Assembly: GCA_003415625.1 (NCBI GenBank)
Contig: PYIU01000004.1
Span: 2,852,001-2,916,000 of the forward strand
DNA: 64,000 bases
Direction: 5' to 3'
From: Aquanectria penicillioides
Taxonomy: Eukaryota; Ascomycota; Sordariomycetes; Hypocreales; Nectriaceae
Shown here piece by piece: positions 1 to 9,684 of this stretch. A model generated the notes under the pieces. The model did no database searches. It saw nothing but the letters and a program-made list of their open reading frames with translations, and had not been told where the DNA came from. The position numbers and the translations under genes are program-made. Within the stretch, counting starts at the first letter, position 1. Each line of letters opens with the position of its first letter.

Positions 1-889
1 TACTTGTCCATGGTTGCCATGCAAGCCGGCGCAAGCCAGCTCCAGCAAGGGAATGGAGCTTGACGCAGAAACATGGGACACGGGACACGGGACACGGGAC
101 AGGAGGCATTGGAGGCGTTGTGTGTCAATGGGAACGCAGCCGGCTGGCCGTGGTGTCTTGCGACTGGGAATGGACTTTCTTTTCTTCTTGCACTTTTGCT
201 TTGGTTATGAGTTTGATCTTCGGATGAGCCGGAGAAGCGGACGGCTGCCGTGCCGTCTCTTCTCGTCTCGTCTCATCACAGCGCCCCTCAACTACTGCCG
301 GCGGTCAATTAACCATGGGCCAAGGCATGGCACACGACACACTCATCGTCCATAGCCACCCACCCTCTCTCCCCTGATCTCCATCTCTCCCGCCCTCCCT
401 CGGAGCCTCGGCCCACCGGCTTCGGTGCATTTGGTGGGTTGGGACAGGGTCTTATCGATAAAGCCGAACCCCCATCATCCCCCCAAGGCAGCTGCCAAAA
501 GGAGGCAGGTACTCCCCATATCCGCCGAATTAATTGAGATGATTGATTCGGTAGTTAGCTGCCCCTCCATCCCGTGCAGCTCTTCAAGTCTTGACATCGC
601 CCATCCCCTTTCGCCCCCTTTTGTCTCGTTCTCCGCATTGTTCATTCAAGTCTTGGTTGGACTTTGAAGCTCTTTTAAATCTCTCTCTTGCTCTTGCTCT
701 TGCCCTTACTCTTGTTCACAAGTGCCTCCTCCTTCTTGATCTCGTTGCTCATCGACTCATTGCCGCGGCTGCCCGGCTTTTTGTGCGCCGCTCCATCCAC
801 CTTTGCGCCCTCAACCACTACGGCCGTCGCCCTGTCGTCACCCCAGCTCCGGCTCCCACGCGCGAGCGCACACACCAAAAAATATAGCG
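1..889. other. Upstream region of the pantothenate kinase gene
   Basis: I see no convincing gene here. The last 250 bases are rich in CTCTT and TTGCTCTTG runs, as in many filamentous-fungal promoters and 5' leaders, and this stretch probably carries the transcription start and 5' UTR of the gene that begins at 890. Short open frames exist on both strands but have no recognisable protein character. Confidence 0.6.
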
Positions 890-2586
890 ATGACGCCCGC
901 CTCTGACCACGAAGACGCCGTACAACCGGCGACGACCGTTGCGCAGGACCCACCGCCACTACAAGCGCAACAGTTGCGAGGAGCAGCAGCATCCGAGGCA
1001 GAGTCACAGCAACCGCCGCTCAAGCGGCGACTTCGCGCAATGACGTCGACTGAGGAAATCGACAGCACAATCAACCGCCCCGGAAGCGTTAAGATCAATG
1101 TCCAGGGCGCCTTCATCGTCGACCCGGACACGGCCACGCCGGCATCGGGCGCCAGCGGTGCAGCGCAGAATGGGCGGGTCAGCCCGTCGCATCCAGAGAC
1201 GAGCGATATTCGACTGCCGAACCACACAGCCGTAGTGAGTCATATTGCCATTGATGTAAGTATTTCCCACTGCAGCTGTGGCGTGAGCCCATGGTCTCTA
1301 GAGGGGGGACAGAGGAGCGGGGAGATTTCATGATCGAACCAGCACTCTTCGCGACCAAGGGAGAAGGGCGAACATGGAAACTTGGAAAACATAGGCTGAC
1401 CAGCGCAATTGCTCGCAAACAGATTGGCGGCTCGCTAGCCAAGCTGGTGTACTTCTCCCGCGAAGTCGGCTCTACGGACCCGGGCGGTCGCCTCAACTTC
1501 CAAAGCTTCGAGACGGACCGCATCGATGACTTCCTAGAGTTTATACGGCATCTGCGCGACAACCAGTTGACTCTCAACGGTTCGCAGCCCGGAGAGCTCT
1601 GCGTAATGGCTACGGGCGGTGGCGCATACAAGTTTTACGACAAGATCCGTGAGACTCTAGGGGTTGACGTGCTGAGGGAGGAAGAGATGGAATGCTTGAT
1701 CATTGGTAACCAACATTGCCTTTCATCCCTTTTTTTTTTTTTTTTTTTTTTTCGCTTGCAATGTTTTTTCAGACTAACACGATTGCAACATTTAGGACTC
1801 GACTTCTTCATTACCGAGATTCCCCGCGAAGTCTTTACCTACTCCGAGACCGACCCCATGCAGTTTGTCGCACCTAGCGAGAATGCCTACCCTTACCTTC
1901 TTGTCAACATTGGGTCGGGTGTGTCCTTCTTGAAGGTGACTGGTCCGCGTTCCTACCAAAGAGTTGGCGGTACTTCGCTCGGGGGCGGTACCCTATGGGG
2001 TTTGCTATCCATGTTGACTGGGGCACGCACATTTGACGAGATGCTGGACCTGGCAGGGCACGGGGACAACGCTAAGGTCGACATGCTTGTCGGTGACATC
2101 TACGGCACGGACTACGACAAGATCGGCCTCAAGAGCACCGCTATTGCCTCGTCATTCGGCAAGGTTTTCCGCATGAAGCGTGCGGCCGAATCGGCGGCTG
2201 AGGACTCCCCTTTGCCTCGGGATTCTGAGAACTTCTCTGCCGCCGACATATCTCGCTCGCTACTGTACGCCGTTTCTAACAATATTGGACAAATCGCCTA
2301 CCTGCAGTCGCAGATCCATAATCTGTCCAACATTTACTTTGGTGGGTCGTTTATTCGTGGACACCGCCAAACCATAAACACACTAAGCTATGCTATCAAG
2401 TTCTGGAGCAAGGGCGAGAAGCAAGCTTACTTCTTAAGGCACGAAGGATATCTCGGTGCCGTAGGCGCATTCCTGAAGCGACAGCCCCGGAACTGGGGAC
2501 GAAGAGGAAGCTTGGAGGGCATGGAGGATGCGGCAGAGTGGAGGAAGAGCCTCCGACAGGCAGAGGCTGGAGCAAGCACTACGTAA
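890..2586 (+). CDS. CAB1: Pantothenate kinase (eukaryotic type II)
   Basis: Catalyses ATP-dependent phosphorylation of pantothenate, the first and usually rate-limiting step of coenzyme A synthesis, in the cytosol. Three exons: 890-1255, 1423-1705 and 1796-2586, giving 479 aa. The start is the first ATG in frame, after a pyrimidine-rich leader. About 120 N-terminal residues are hydrophilic and probably disordered. The catalytic fold starts at the intron 1 junction, which reconstitutes IDIGGSLAKLVYF (nucleotide-binding loop near residue 122); MATGGGAYKF lies near 184, followed by VNIGSGVS and GGTSLGGGTLWGLLSMLTG, all typical of the eukaryotic PanK fold. Intron 2 (1706-1795) is 90 nt, carries a 20-plus T tract and has no in-frame stop, so its retention would insert 30 residues. 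Family assignment is firm; the N-terminal start is less certain. Confidence 0.93.
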
Positions 2587-4560
2587 AGGAGTGGAGGGGG
2601 AAAAGCTCGAAGTGGGACGCAAGAAGGATGTTACGCGAAAGCGGAGACTCGTCAAAGAAAGGCGAAGGGAAAAAAAAGAGAAAAAAAACCTCGCATCAAG
2701 ATGCGCCATCGGCCGAGCCTACAGCTCGGAGCAAGGAGGAGGAAAGACTAGGAACACAGCATACCCTTGTGGGCAAGGTGGCGGCGCAATATTCATTGGC
2801 GTTTTAACTGGTTTGGGTAGTTTGAGCATGTTCCTTGATTGAATCACGGCACCACACATGGCGACACAATATGGGCACGGCGCATAGTGGAAAAGCAGGC
2901 ACGGAGAACAGGAAGACGTGACCAATAAGGTTGCTTAATTTAGGCGAAGAGGAGGAAGAATATGTAACACAACCCCCTACAGCCGGGAGTTGCTGTGCTG
3001 TAACGAGAGCATCATATCACCGCATGCGCCCTCTTTGAGAATGGACGGGATATTACAACTGGTCCTACCCTGCACCTGCACGTTTCTAGGTCCTGAGGCG
3101 TTATGATTGACCACCGCGGGCATTGCGTGCGACGCAAACATGGCATGGGCTATTGGAACATGAGGGCCGATCCATTACCCTTGGGTGCTCTCTCCTCCTG
3201 TTTCCTTGGGAACATGTACTCCTTGAAAATTCACCGAACGCTCGGGATTGTAACGGACTCTCTCCATTGTTATTGTTGACTCCAGTAAGAAGAAGAAGAA
3301 AAAAAAAACCCCCCGATTATGATCGACGACATCCTGGACATGGACCACATCTGCAACTACACGACTAGGGGACGGTTCCCACCGCGGCCCTGCAGAGAAG
3401 ACAACTACATTTCCGTGGGGGTTTCACTCTGTCCCGAGTCATTTTACGCCTCGTGCTCGAGTGATTGCGATAGTTGCTGCTGCTGGTCCTGTCCCGATTA
3501 CGAGTGCGAGCACGAATGCGAATGTTGCTTCTCCATCGAGGACGATGAGGGATGGGAAGAGGGACGGGAGACGAGAGATGAAGCTAGCGCATGCGAATGC
3601 TACGCGATGGAGCAGAATGAAACATCACAGGTACAGTACAAGAAAAGAAAAGAAAAAGAATGCCGGTTGCCGTTATTGCATATCCCATTGACGAGTGTAT
3701 TGCTCTAGAGTTGCCAAGAAACTGATACCGACACGTATTGCCAGAGGTGTAGGGTAGGACCAGCTAGGCGATGCGACGACTACAACCGGCCTATATGTGA
3801 TCATGGCGTCGCAAACAGGTTAGAGGAACCCCATCAACGAACAACGGGGAAACAAGAGCAGAAAGCGTTTGCCCTTGCTGCTGTTCGACTCAATCGATCC
3901 CTGCGAGAGAGGGGCGACATTGCATAGACGAGTTGTTACAAGGGATAAGAGACCTAATGAGCCATCTAAGAGTCAGAAGACGACGCCGCCACAGAGAGTG
4001 CGAGCAAGAGTACGAGTCCGGGAATAGCACCGAGGCGAGAGGGAGATCGAATCAGAGACGCAGACGCGAGAGACGCCGTAGCAGAAGTAGAGACGATGAA
4101 AGAGTATGCGAGCAACATGGGGCCGAAAGGAGAGAGGAAGGGCCGCATGAAGTCCGAAGGGGAGGGTTGAGACGAGGTACTGGCGAGAACCGACGACCGG
4201 GGTTACGGCGAGTGAGGTTTAGTGAGTGACCAATTGCCATTTGCAGAATGAGAAGGGAATAGATTTCGCAGTGAACTATCCATCAATTGACGGCAGCTGT
4301 GCCAAATTGAAGAATAAGTTGAAAGTCGATGCCATGCATGCATGCATCATGACTGTGTTCCGTCTTGTATCACTGGATCCAAGAATACTGGCGTGAATAG
4401 CCAGTACGACGTTGACAGACACACAAGATAGACTCCCGTCTATCAGGTACGCCGCAAACAAAATCCCAATTGAGCAATGAAAGGCACTTCCTTCTCAATC
4501 AAGATCCAAAAGAATACAAAAGTTTCATCTCATGACAAGATGAGAGCGAAAAATGCATGC
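2587..4560. other. Intergenic, between pantothenate kinase and tRNA-Pro
   Basis: The first few hundred bases are probably the kinase 3' UTR. I see no supported gene. The 60-130-codon open frames here (for example a Cys/Glu-rich one at 3319-3708 and an Arg-rich one at 3933-4229) follow purine-rich simple sequence and look like chance. Confidence 0.5.
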
Positions 4561-4571
4561 AAAAAAAAAAA
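4561..4571 (-). terminator. Pol III terminator of tRNA-Pro
   Basis: A run of 11 A on the + strand, which is an 11-T run on the transcribed strand, starts four bases past the tRNA 3' end. Oligo-T in this position is the standard RNA polymerase III termination signal. Confidence 0.75.
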
Positions 4572-4575
4572 GAAT

Positions 4576-4666
4576 GGGTCTGGCCGGGGATTGAACCCGG
4601 GACCTCTCGCAAGCTATGCTGTAGGGTTTTCCCTAAGCGAGAATCATACCACTAGACCACCAGACC
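4576..4666 (-). tRNA. tRNA-Pro (anticodon AGG) with intron
   Basis: Read on the minus strand, the 7-bp acceptor stem GGTCTGG pairs with CCAGACC, followed by a C discriminator. The D-arm has the A-box TGGTCTAGTGGTA and the T-arm has the B-box GGTTCAATCC. The anticodon stem is CTCGC/GCGAG. The anticodon AGG is at 4634-4632, and a 19-nt intron (4630-4612) follows base 37, the canonical tRNA intron position. An intron-containing proline tRNA is common in filamentous fungi. The T-run at 4571-4561 terminates it. Confidence 0.95.
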
Positions 4667-5635
4667 GATGATGCGAATCCGAAGATCCGCTTTGTGGTTT
4701 GTTGTTGGAGGACGCCGTCATAATTGTGGTATATAAGCCGGGGTTGAGTCATTTTTTCCTCAGCCCCTCCAGGTACAAAGTTTCTTTCTGGTGGGCTGTG
4801 CTGGTGTAAAAATTCCGGTTAGTGCAGGGACCCAATAGCGCTGCTGGTGGGGAAGGCACCACGGAGGGGATGCGGTGGTGGTGGGGAGGGGAACCTTCCG
4901 GGAAAGCTGGGACCTACCGGTACCTGGCTTGTGCTTGGGGGTGAGAGTTGCCGTATCTGGTAATTGGTCGTGGGGCCGCCTGTGGCTGGGTTCCTTTTTA
5001 CTTGTCCTTAGCACGCGTGGGGAGAGAGACAGTTGTTAATGGGGAGAGAGTGTGGGTTGTTGCTACCGCTAGCTGGCTCTTTAGAAAGTAGAAGGAGAAG
5101 GAGAAGGAGAAGAAGAAGAAGAAGAAGAAGAAGATAAAGAGGGGAGGACAGTTTTGTTTGGAGAAGCTCAGACAGGACCTGCATGACCTGGCCTTTTTCT
5201 TGCCCAAAGTGAGACAATAGCCGAGCCTCTGCTGGCCAGTAATCGTGCTTGGCCAAGCGCGTGTAGTTGTCAACGGGGGCATAGAGTTTATATCCTCTGC
5301 CGGGGTCTTGACAACTTGCAGCAAATAACGGCAAACTTGCTTTCAGATTGACATGTGGATTTAATAATTTTGCAGCGTGAAGGAGGTTAAAGAAAAAGCT
5401 ACCTGCAACAGGCTCATGTCAGTTGCGGCGCTGGGATCCCCAAGAGGCACTCTGATACGTCATTGGCATCAGCGACTGATCAATGCGCCTCCTCACTAAC
5501 TCCTCCACGGCATAGAACTTCACATAAGAAAATGAGATATAGACGGATGGTTTAACTTTTACTCGTTGGATTTGTTTGGGTCTTAGATGTCCAGCCCCGA
5601 ACATAAATGTTCAAAGTCGCTGTTGGTAGGACTCT
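4667..5635. other. Intergenic, with a (GAA)n tract
   Basis: Contains TATATAAG at 4730-4737 (+), which could be an upstream element of the tRNA or a Pol II TATA box for an unseen + transcript, and a GAA/GGA microsatellite at about 5090-5137. On the minus strand, around 5330-5160, an open frame has a fairly protein-like stretch (YKLYAPVDNYTRLAKHDYW), but I could not join it to a start codon or splice sites in a consistent frame. I therefore do not call a gene. The 3' end of the small protein gene at 5636 probably extends into this stretch. Confidence 0.4.
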
Positions 5636-5949
5636 TTAGTTAGAAGACCCTCGTCCACCTTGTCCGACAATAGGTCCCTGCTTGATACCCTGGCTTTGAC
5701 CACCACTTGCATTCATCCGAGGAATACCAGCGCCCTGCTCGTTTATGCCTTTGGGGAGATCTGCGGCCTTGTCGGCCCGAGGCACGCGATCACACTGCCC
5801 GGCATTGCGTAAGCATTATGGTGTAGTTGAGTGAGTAATCCTAAAGAAAGATAAAAACCTACCTGGGTGTTTCCGACTCCGTGGATGATGTTTTTCTTGA
5901 CCTCCTCGAAAGGGCCGTTGTCAGAAGAACCGTCTCCGTTGCGAGGCAT
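5636..5949 (-). CDS. Small hydrophilic conserved-looking protein, 81 aa
   Basis: A two-exon gene: exon 1 5949-5863 (29 codons) and exon 2 5794-5636 (52 codons plus stop), with a 68-nt intron carrying a GTAGGT donor and a GGCAG acceptor. The splice is in phase 0. The product starts MPRNGDGSSDNGPFEE and ends in a Gly/Gln-rich segment (GPIVGQGGRGSSN). It has no signal peptide, membrane segment or cysteine pair and is expected to be disordered. From memory, Sordariomycetes and other Pezizomycotina have a family of 70-90-aa proteins with a very similar N-terminus (MPRNGDG.SDN) and a glycine-rich tail, with no known function. A minus-strand TATATAAG lies about 125 nt upstream. An in-frame ATG 7 codons further upstream (5970) is possible but would add non-typical residues. 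Confidence 0.75.
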
Positions 5950-7397
5950 GGTAGTGTATATGATTGTCATGTAGTCGGATTATAGCTTGAGTTTCTGTGC
6001 GAAGCAGATTAGGAGTGAGGAAACTTGGTTTGTGAGGGGTGAAGAAAAATAATGCGAGTAGGTCATCGAGACTCTTATATAATGTATTTGAATTGAACTG
6101 TTTTCATTACGCTGGTTGTACCTTCTGCGTAAAATCGTCGACGTCATATTCTCAACGTCATCTCGATGATGGATGCGGCTCCGCGGTGGTGGGCCCTGTC
6201 ACGGCCCGGTTGTGGCGTGTAGGTAGACCTCATAAACAACCAACACGGAACATGGATCGACAGGTAGTTCAACCTAGAAGGTCTCAATTCTTGCTGTGAT
6301 GCATCAAATACCCCGCGCGAGAAGCCCACATACCTACTCCTGGATAGGATAGGCAACTTCTTGCCAGGCACAGCCAGGGTTCCATGAGATTAGACAGATC
6401 TGCGCAACCCCTGGATTTTTGCGACAGGGCTGGCCTTCAAGTCGCTCGCTACACGACACGCCTGACGTCTTGGATATTTCGGAAAGACAAGGAATAAAGT
6501 AGTCGAGAGAACCATGCCATCAGCAAGATGCTGCAACGGTGAAAAACCCCCACATGTGATCTCATGCATCATTGACCGTCTGGTATCACCTATATCTTTG
6601 CTTCACCCACACTGGTTCATGTGTCGGTTGTGGGCAAGATTAAAGAATAAAATGTAAAGGCCATTATCACGACCAGTGACCAATATTGAAAAACAACACG
6701 AAGCGATAGCTGGGGCTTAGTAGCCTGTAACCTAGCTTTGTAACAACTTCATGATTTCACCTCATGAACCACGGAACCTATGTCAACTCTAGTTAGAGGC
6801 AATTGATTTATCTACGCTGCCCCATATATTCGCCTTTCTAACTTGTTTCTTGCCTCATCATGGGCAAACTTAGAGAGCCAACACAATTCCCTGAGATACT
6901 CACGTGCAACGTCGAAGATGTGGTTTCCGTCAACACCACATTTGCCCATGAAAACGAGCAAGTCGTCCTCTCCAGTGCTACTGAGTTGGGAGCTACGTCG
7001 CGTTAAGTGAGGTGCTAGCGCGCCGCTATGAGAAGCATAATCCCACGGCAAGTCACCTGGCCCTTGCAACAACAGTTCAAGGCTGTTGCTGCTAATTTTG
7101 TTTGTTAGTTGCATGGCTGTTTGTGTCACAAAGAGAAAGAAACGTAAGGCTCATGCGATCTGCTCCTGTTCCAATTGGCACTAAGAGAATGACAGTCCGT
7201 ACGCGATATCCGCTCAAAAATCCTCATCATCACTTGGGATATCTCATCAACCTGTTCCTGGGAACAACCACGCCGGTAATAGTACACCATGCAACTGAAT
7301 TCCTCCGGCAAGAAAGAGAATCCTACAAACGTACAACACGAAATCCCTTCAATGAAACGGCGCCTTCTCGTTTCCGTGCTGTTATGACGAACCAAGA
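5950..7397. other. Intergenic; 3' region of the zinc-finger gene
   Basis: Contains the promoter of the small protein gene and, at the right end, the 3' UTR of the gene ending at 7398. A minus-strand frame at 6812-7114 starting from ATG would code about 100 aa ending GNHIFDVAREYLRELCW... and is moderately protein-like. It contains a perfect GTGAGT donor near 6900 and may be an exon of an unrecognised gene. I recognise no family and found no consistent multi-exon model. Confidence 0.35.
6074..6081 (-). promoter_or_regulatory. Putative TATA box of the small protein gene
   Basis: TATATAAG on the minus strand, about 125 nt upstream of the ATG at 5949. Position and sequence fit a Pol II core promoter. 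No transcript evidence is available. Confidence 0.4.
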
Positions 7398-8814
7398 TTA
7401 TGCCTTGGAGGCACGTACTCGCCGAGCCCTGGGCTTAGGGGCAGGCTTTTCTTCCTCGGAAGCTGGCTCCTCTTCCTCCTCAGGAGCAGGAGCCTTCTTT
7501 ACTGCAGCCTTGCGTCCCCTCTTAGCTGGAGCAGGCTTCTCTTCCTCAACCTCGTCCTTAGCCTTCTTCGAGGAGGAAACCCGTCGCCCCTTCTTAGCGG
7601 GAGTTGGCTCCTCGACCTCGTCTTCGTCCTTGGCCTTCTTGGTAGCAGACTTGGGAGTGGCCTTGGGAGTGGCCTTGGGGGTAGCGGCCTTGGGGGTAGC
7701 AGCCTTGGGTGTAACCTTGGGGGCGGCCACCTTACGTCCTTTCTTAACGGGGACAGGCTCCTCCTCGTCCTCCTCGTCCTCAGTCTCCTCAGTCTCATCC
7801 TTGGCGGGCTTTGCAGCAGCCTTGCGTCCACGAGCAGGCTTGGCTGGCGTGGGCTTCTCATCATCATCATCATCAGCAGCAGCAGCCTTAGTAGGCTTAG
7901 CAGCCTTGGTGGCCTTAGCAGCCTTGGCGGGTTGAGCCTTCTTAGCCTTCTTAGGTTGAGGCTCATCCTCGTCATCCTCATCATCAGGGGCCTTCTTTCG
8001 ACCACGCTTGGCTTTCTTAGGGGTCTGGCCATCATCAGCGGCCTAAATCGTTAGCAAGGAAATTCATCAAAACGGCAGGTTGGAAACCTACAGCGGCCTC
8101 AGCAGCCTCCTTCTTCTTTCTTTGAGCGGCTGTGAGGTGGATGCCCTTCTCGCCAAGACGGTTCTTCTCGGGATCCTGGATATTGATTAGTAAACGAACT
8201 AGATTGACTGAGGGACAAACACATACACCGTTGAAGTCCTCAGGGTCAATAAAACCCTGGGTGACACAGCGACGGACCTTCTCCTGAACCTCAGGCTGGC
8301 CACTAGATCAGGTTAGTTTTCTAACAGAGCGAGATTGGCTGATGTCAAAAATTTACCTCATTTCATCATAACCATCAATGGCATCGCAGTCAAAGCTGCC
8401 ATCATCTTGCTCGCAGAGCTCTCGGATGCTGGCAAGCTGTTGACCAGATACACATCCCCTGTAGTAGACAATATGTGGTTAGTTAATTTGCAAAGGAAAG
8501 GAAAGGGGGCTCTGAATTCGCAGGACGCGATGATAGTTTTTCTTACCAGTGCTTCCATGCCCAGCTTCCATGGTCCTGGATCTCAACCCAGCTTCCTAGG
8601 CGGATGGTTCCTTTGGTGATCTTGTCACCGCGCTTCTTGCACTCGGTGTCCTTGCAGCCAGCGCGGTTGTTGGGCGAGACCTCTGGTGGGTCGTCAGCGA
8701 GCATTCCCTTTGACGGCTGCCTCGCGCGCAATGCCGCGAAATATTCGACAACGCGAGGAGGAAAAAAAAAAGAAGAAGCGAGTCGAGAAACTTACCGATA
8801 CGGTACTGCGGCAT
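7398..8814 (-). CDS. PARP-type zinc-finger protein with Lys/Ala/Pro-rich acidic-basic tail
   Basis: Six exons: 8814-8796, 8682-8547, 8458-8357, 8302-8227, 8175-8092 and 8042-7398, giving 353 aa. Residues about 1-85 form a PARP-type zinc finger: C16-x4-C21, then H51-x2-C54 in the contexts AGCKDTEC and KHWGC, with GTIRLGSWVEIQDHGSW between them. This finger recognises DNA breaks in PARP1 and DNA ligase III; no PARP catalytic domain follows here. A short helical segment is followed from about residue 140 by a tail of KKAK, TPKAA, GRK and E/D-rich repeats resembling histone H1 or other chromatin-bound proteins. Expected to be nuclear and bound to DNA or chromatin. It lies just downstream of the ATR gene on the same strand. 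The domain call is firm; the biological role is inferred. Confidence 0.88.
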
Positions 8815-9684
8815 CTTGACGGCGGAGGTTGCTATACTGAAAGTGATTGAAGAAGATGTGGCGAGGGAAATGAAATGAAATGCGAAATGCGAAATCTCGG
8901 CTGCGAGGGCGCGACGTTTGCTGGCACTTCCCTTGGGGGGTTTGAGTTTTGCCCGGGTTTCTCCAGCTGGGGCCGGTGCTACTAAGGTCCAGTTGTTGCT
9001 GAAGGTACTGCGCTGGGCTCCGAAAAACCTCAACAGGGTCGAGGGAAGTGAAGGCGCAAAAATTTGAGGCTCGATACGGCGACGGCTCTTTGAGATGAAG
9101 AAGCCAAATATCAGGCAGAAGGGAGGTGAGGTGAGGTGAGATGAAATGAAATGGGTGGATGGGAGAGTGGGAAGGTGCCAGCACCTATCCCTCTTTGTTG
9201 GAAAGAGCTGGCCCGCGCGCGCAGACGCGTCGCTGGGCACTGGGAACGCCCGTCAAGCAGGTGCCAGGTTGGGTCGGCGCATGCCACTCAATCACTGCCA
9301 CTCGCACTCGCACTTTCCCTCCCACTTTTCTCCATGGCGCAAACAAGCACACACAACCAACACGGCCGAATCAATGCGTGCATTTATTTCGCCATTCTCC
9401 CAGCAATACCAGCAAGCAATTCATTCAAAACGTTTGCACCCCGTTGCGGAATTTGCATTCTTTTGTGTGACATTCTCTTTTTGTTTTTAAAAATAGGCCA
9501 ACTCCCTTTGTTTTTCTTGGCAATCATTTGGTATTCCATCCTTTCATGCCCTTTCAACTCCGGTTTGGAAAACAAAAGTACAGTGCTAGTCCGATGCCCG
9601 CGCAAACCCCCCAACAATTCCTGATGGTGATCCTATTCCCGCTCCTATCGCAACGTCTAAACAAATCGCCGAGTCCGCCTCACC
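8815..9684. other. Intergenic between the zinc-finger gene and the ATR gene
   Basis: This 870-bp spacer must hold the zinc-finger gene's promoter and 5' leader and the ATR 3' UTR. GAAATG and GAGGTGAG short repeats occur at 8860-9150. The overlapping open frames at 8596-9624 on both strands are not protein-like. Confidence 0.5.

Noticed and set aside
4998..5334. Minus-strand frame with Leu/Phe runs as a real protein
   Set aside because: The runs come from a (GAA)n microsatellite, and no start/splice model is consistent.
6812..7395. Two minus-strand frames downstream of the zinc-finger gene as a separate two-exon gene
   Set aside because: Only non-ATG starts at the 5' end, and no donor/acceptor combination joins the two frames in phase.
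7102..7935. 277-codon Ser/Ala/Gly-rich frame on the + strand, and the overlapping minus-strand Arg/Leu/Pro-rich frame at 7499-8035
   Set aside because: Both are shadows of the Lys/Ala/Pro/Glu repeat tail of the zinc-finger gene in other frames; composition follows the repeat and there is no independent motif.
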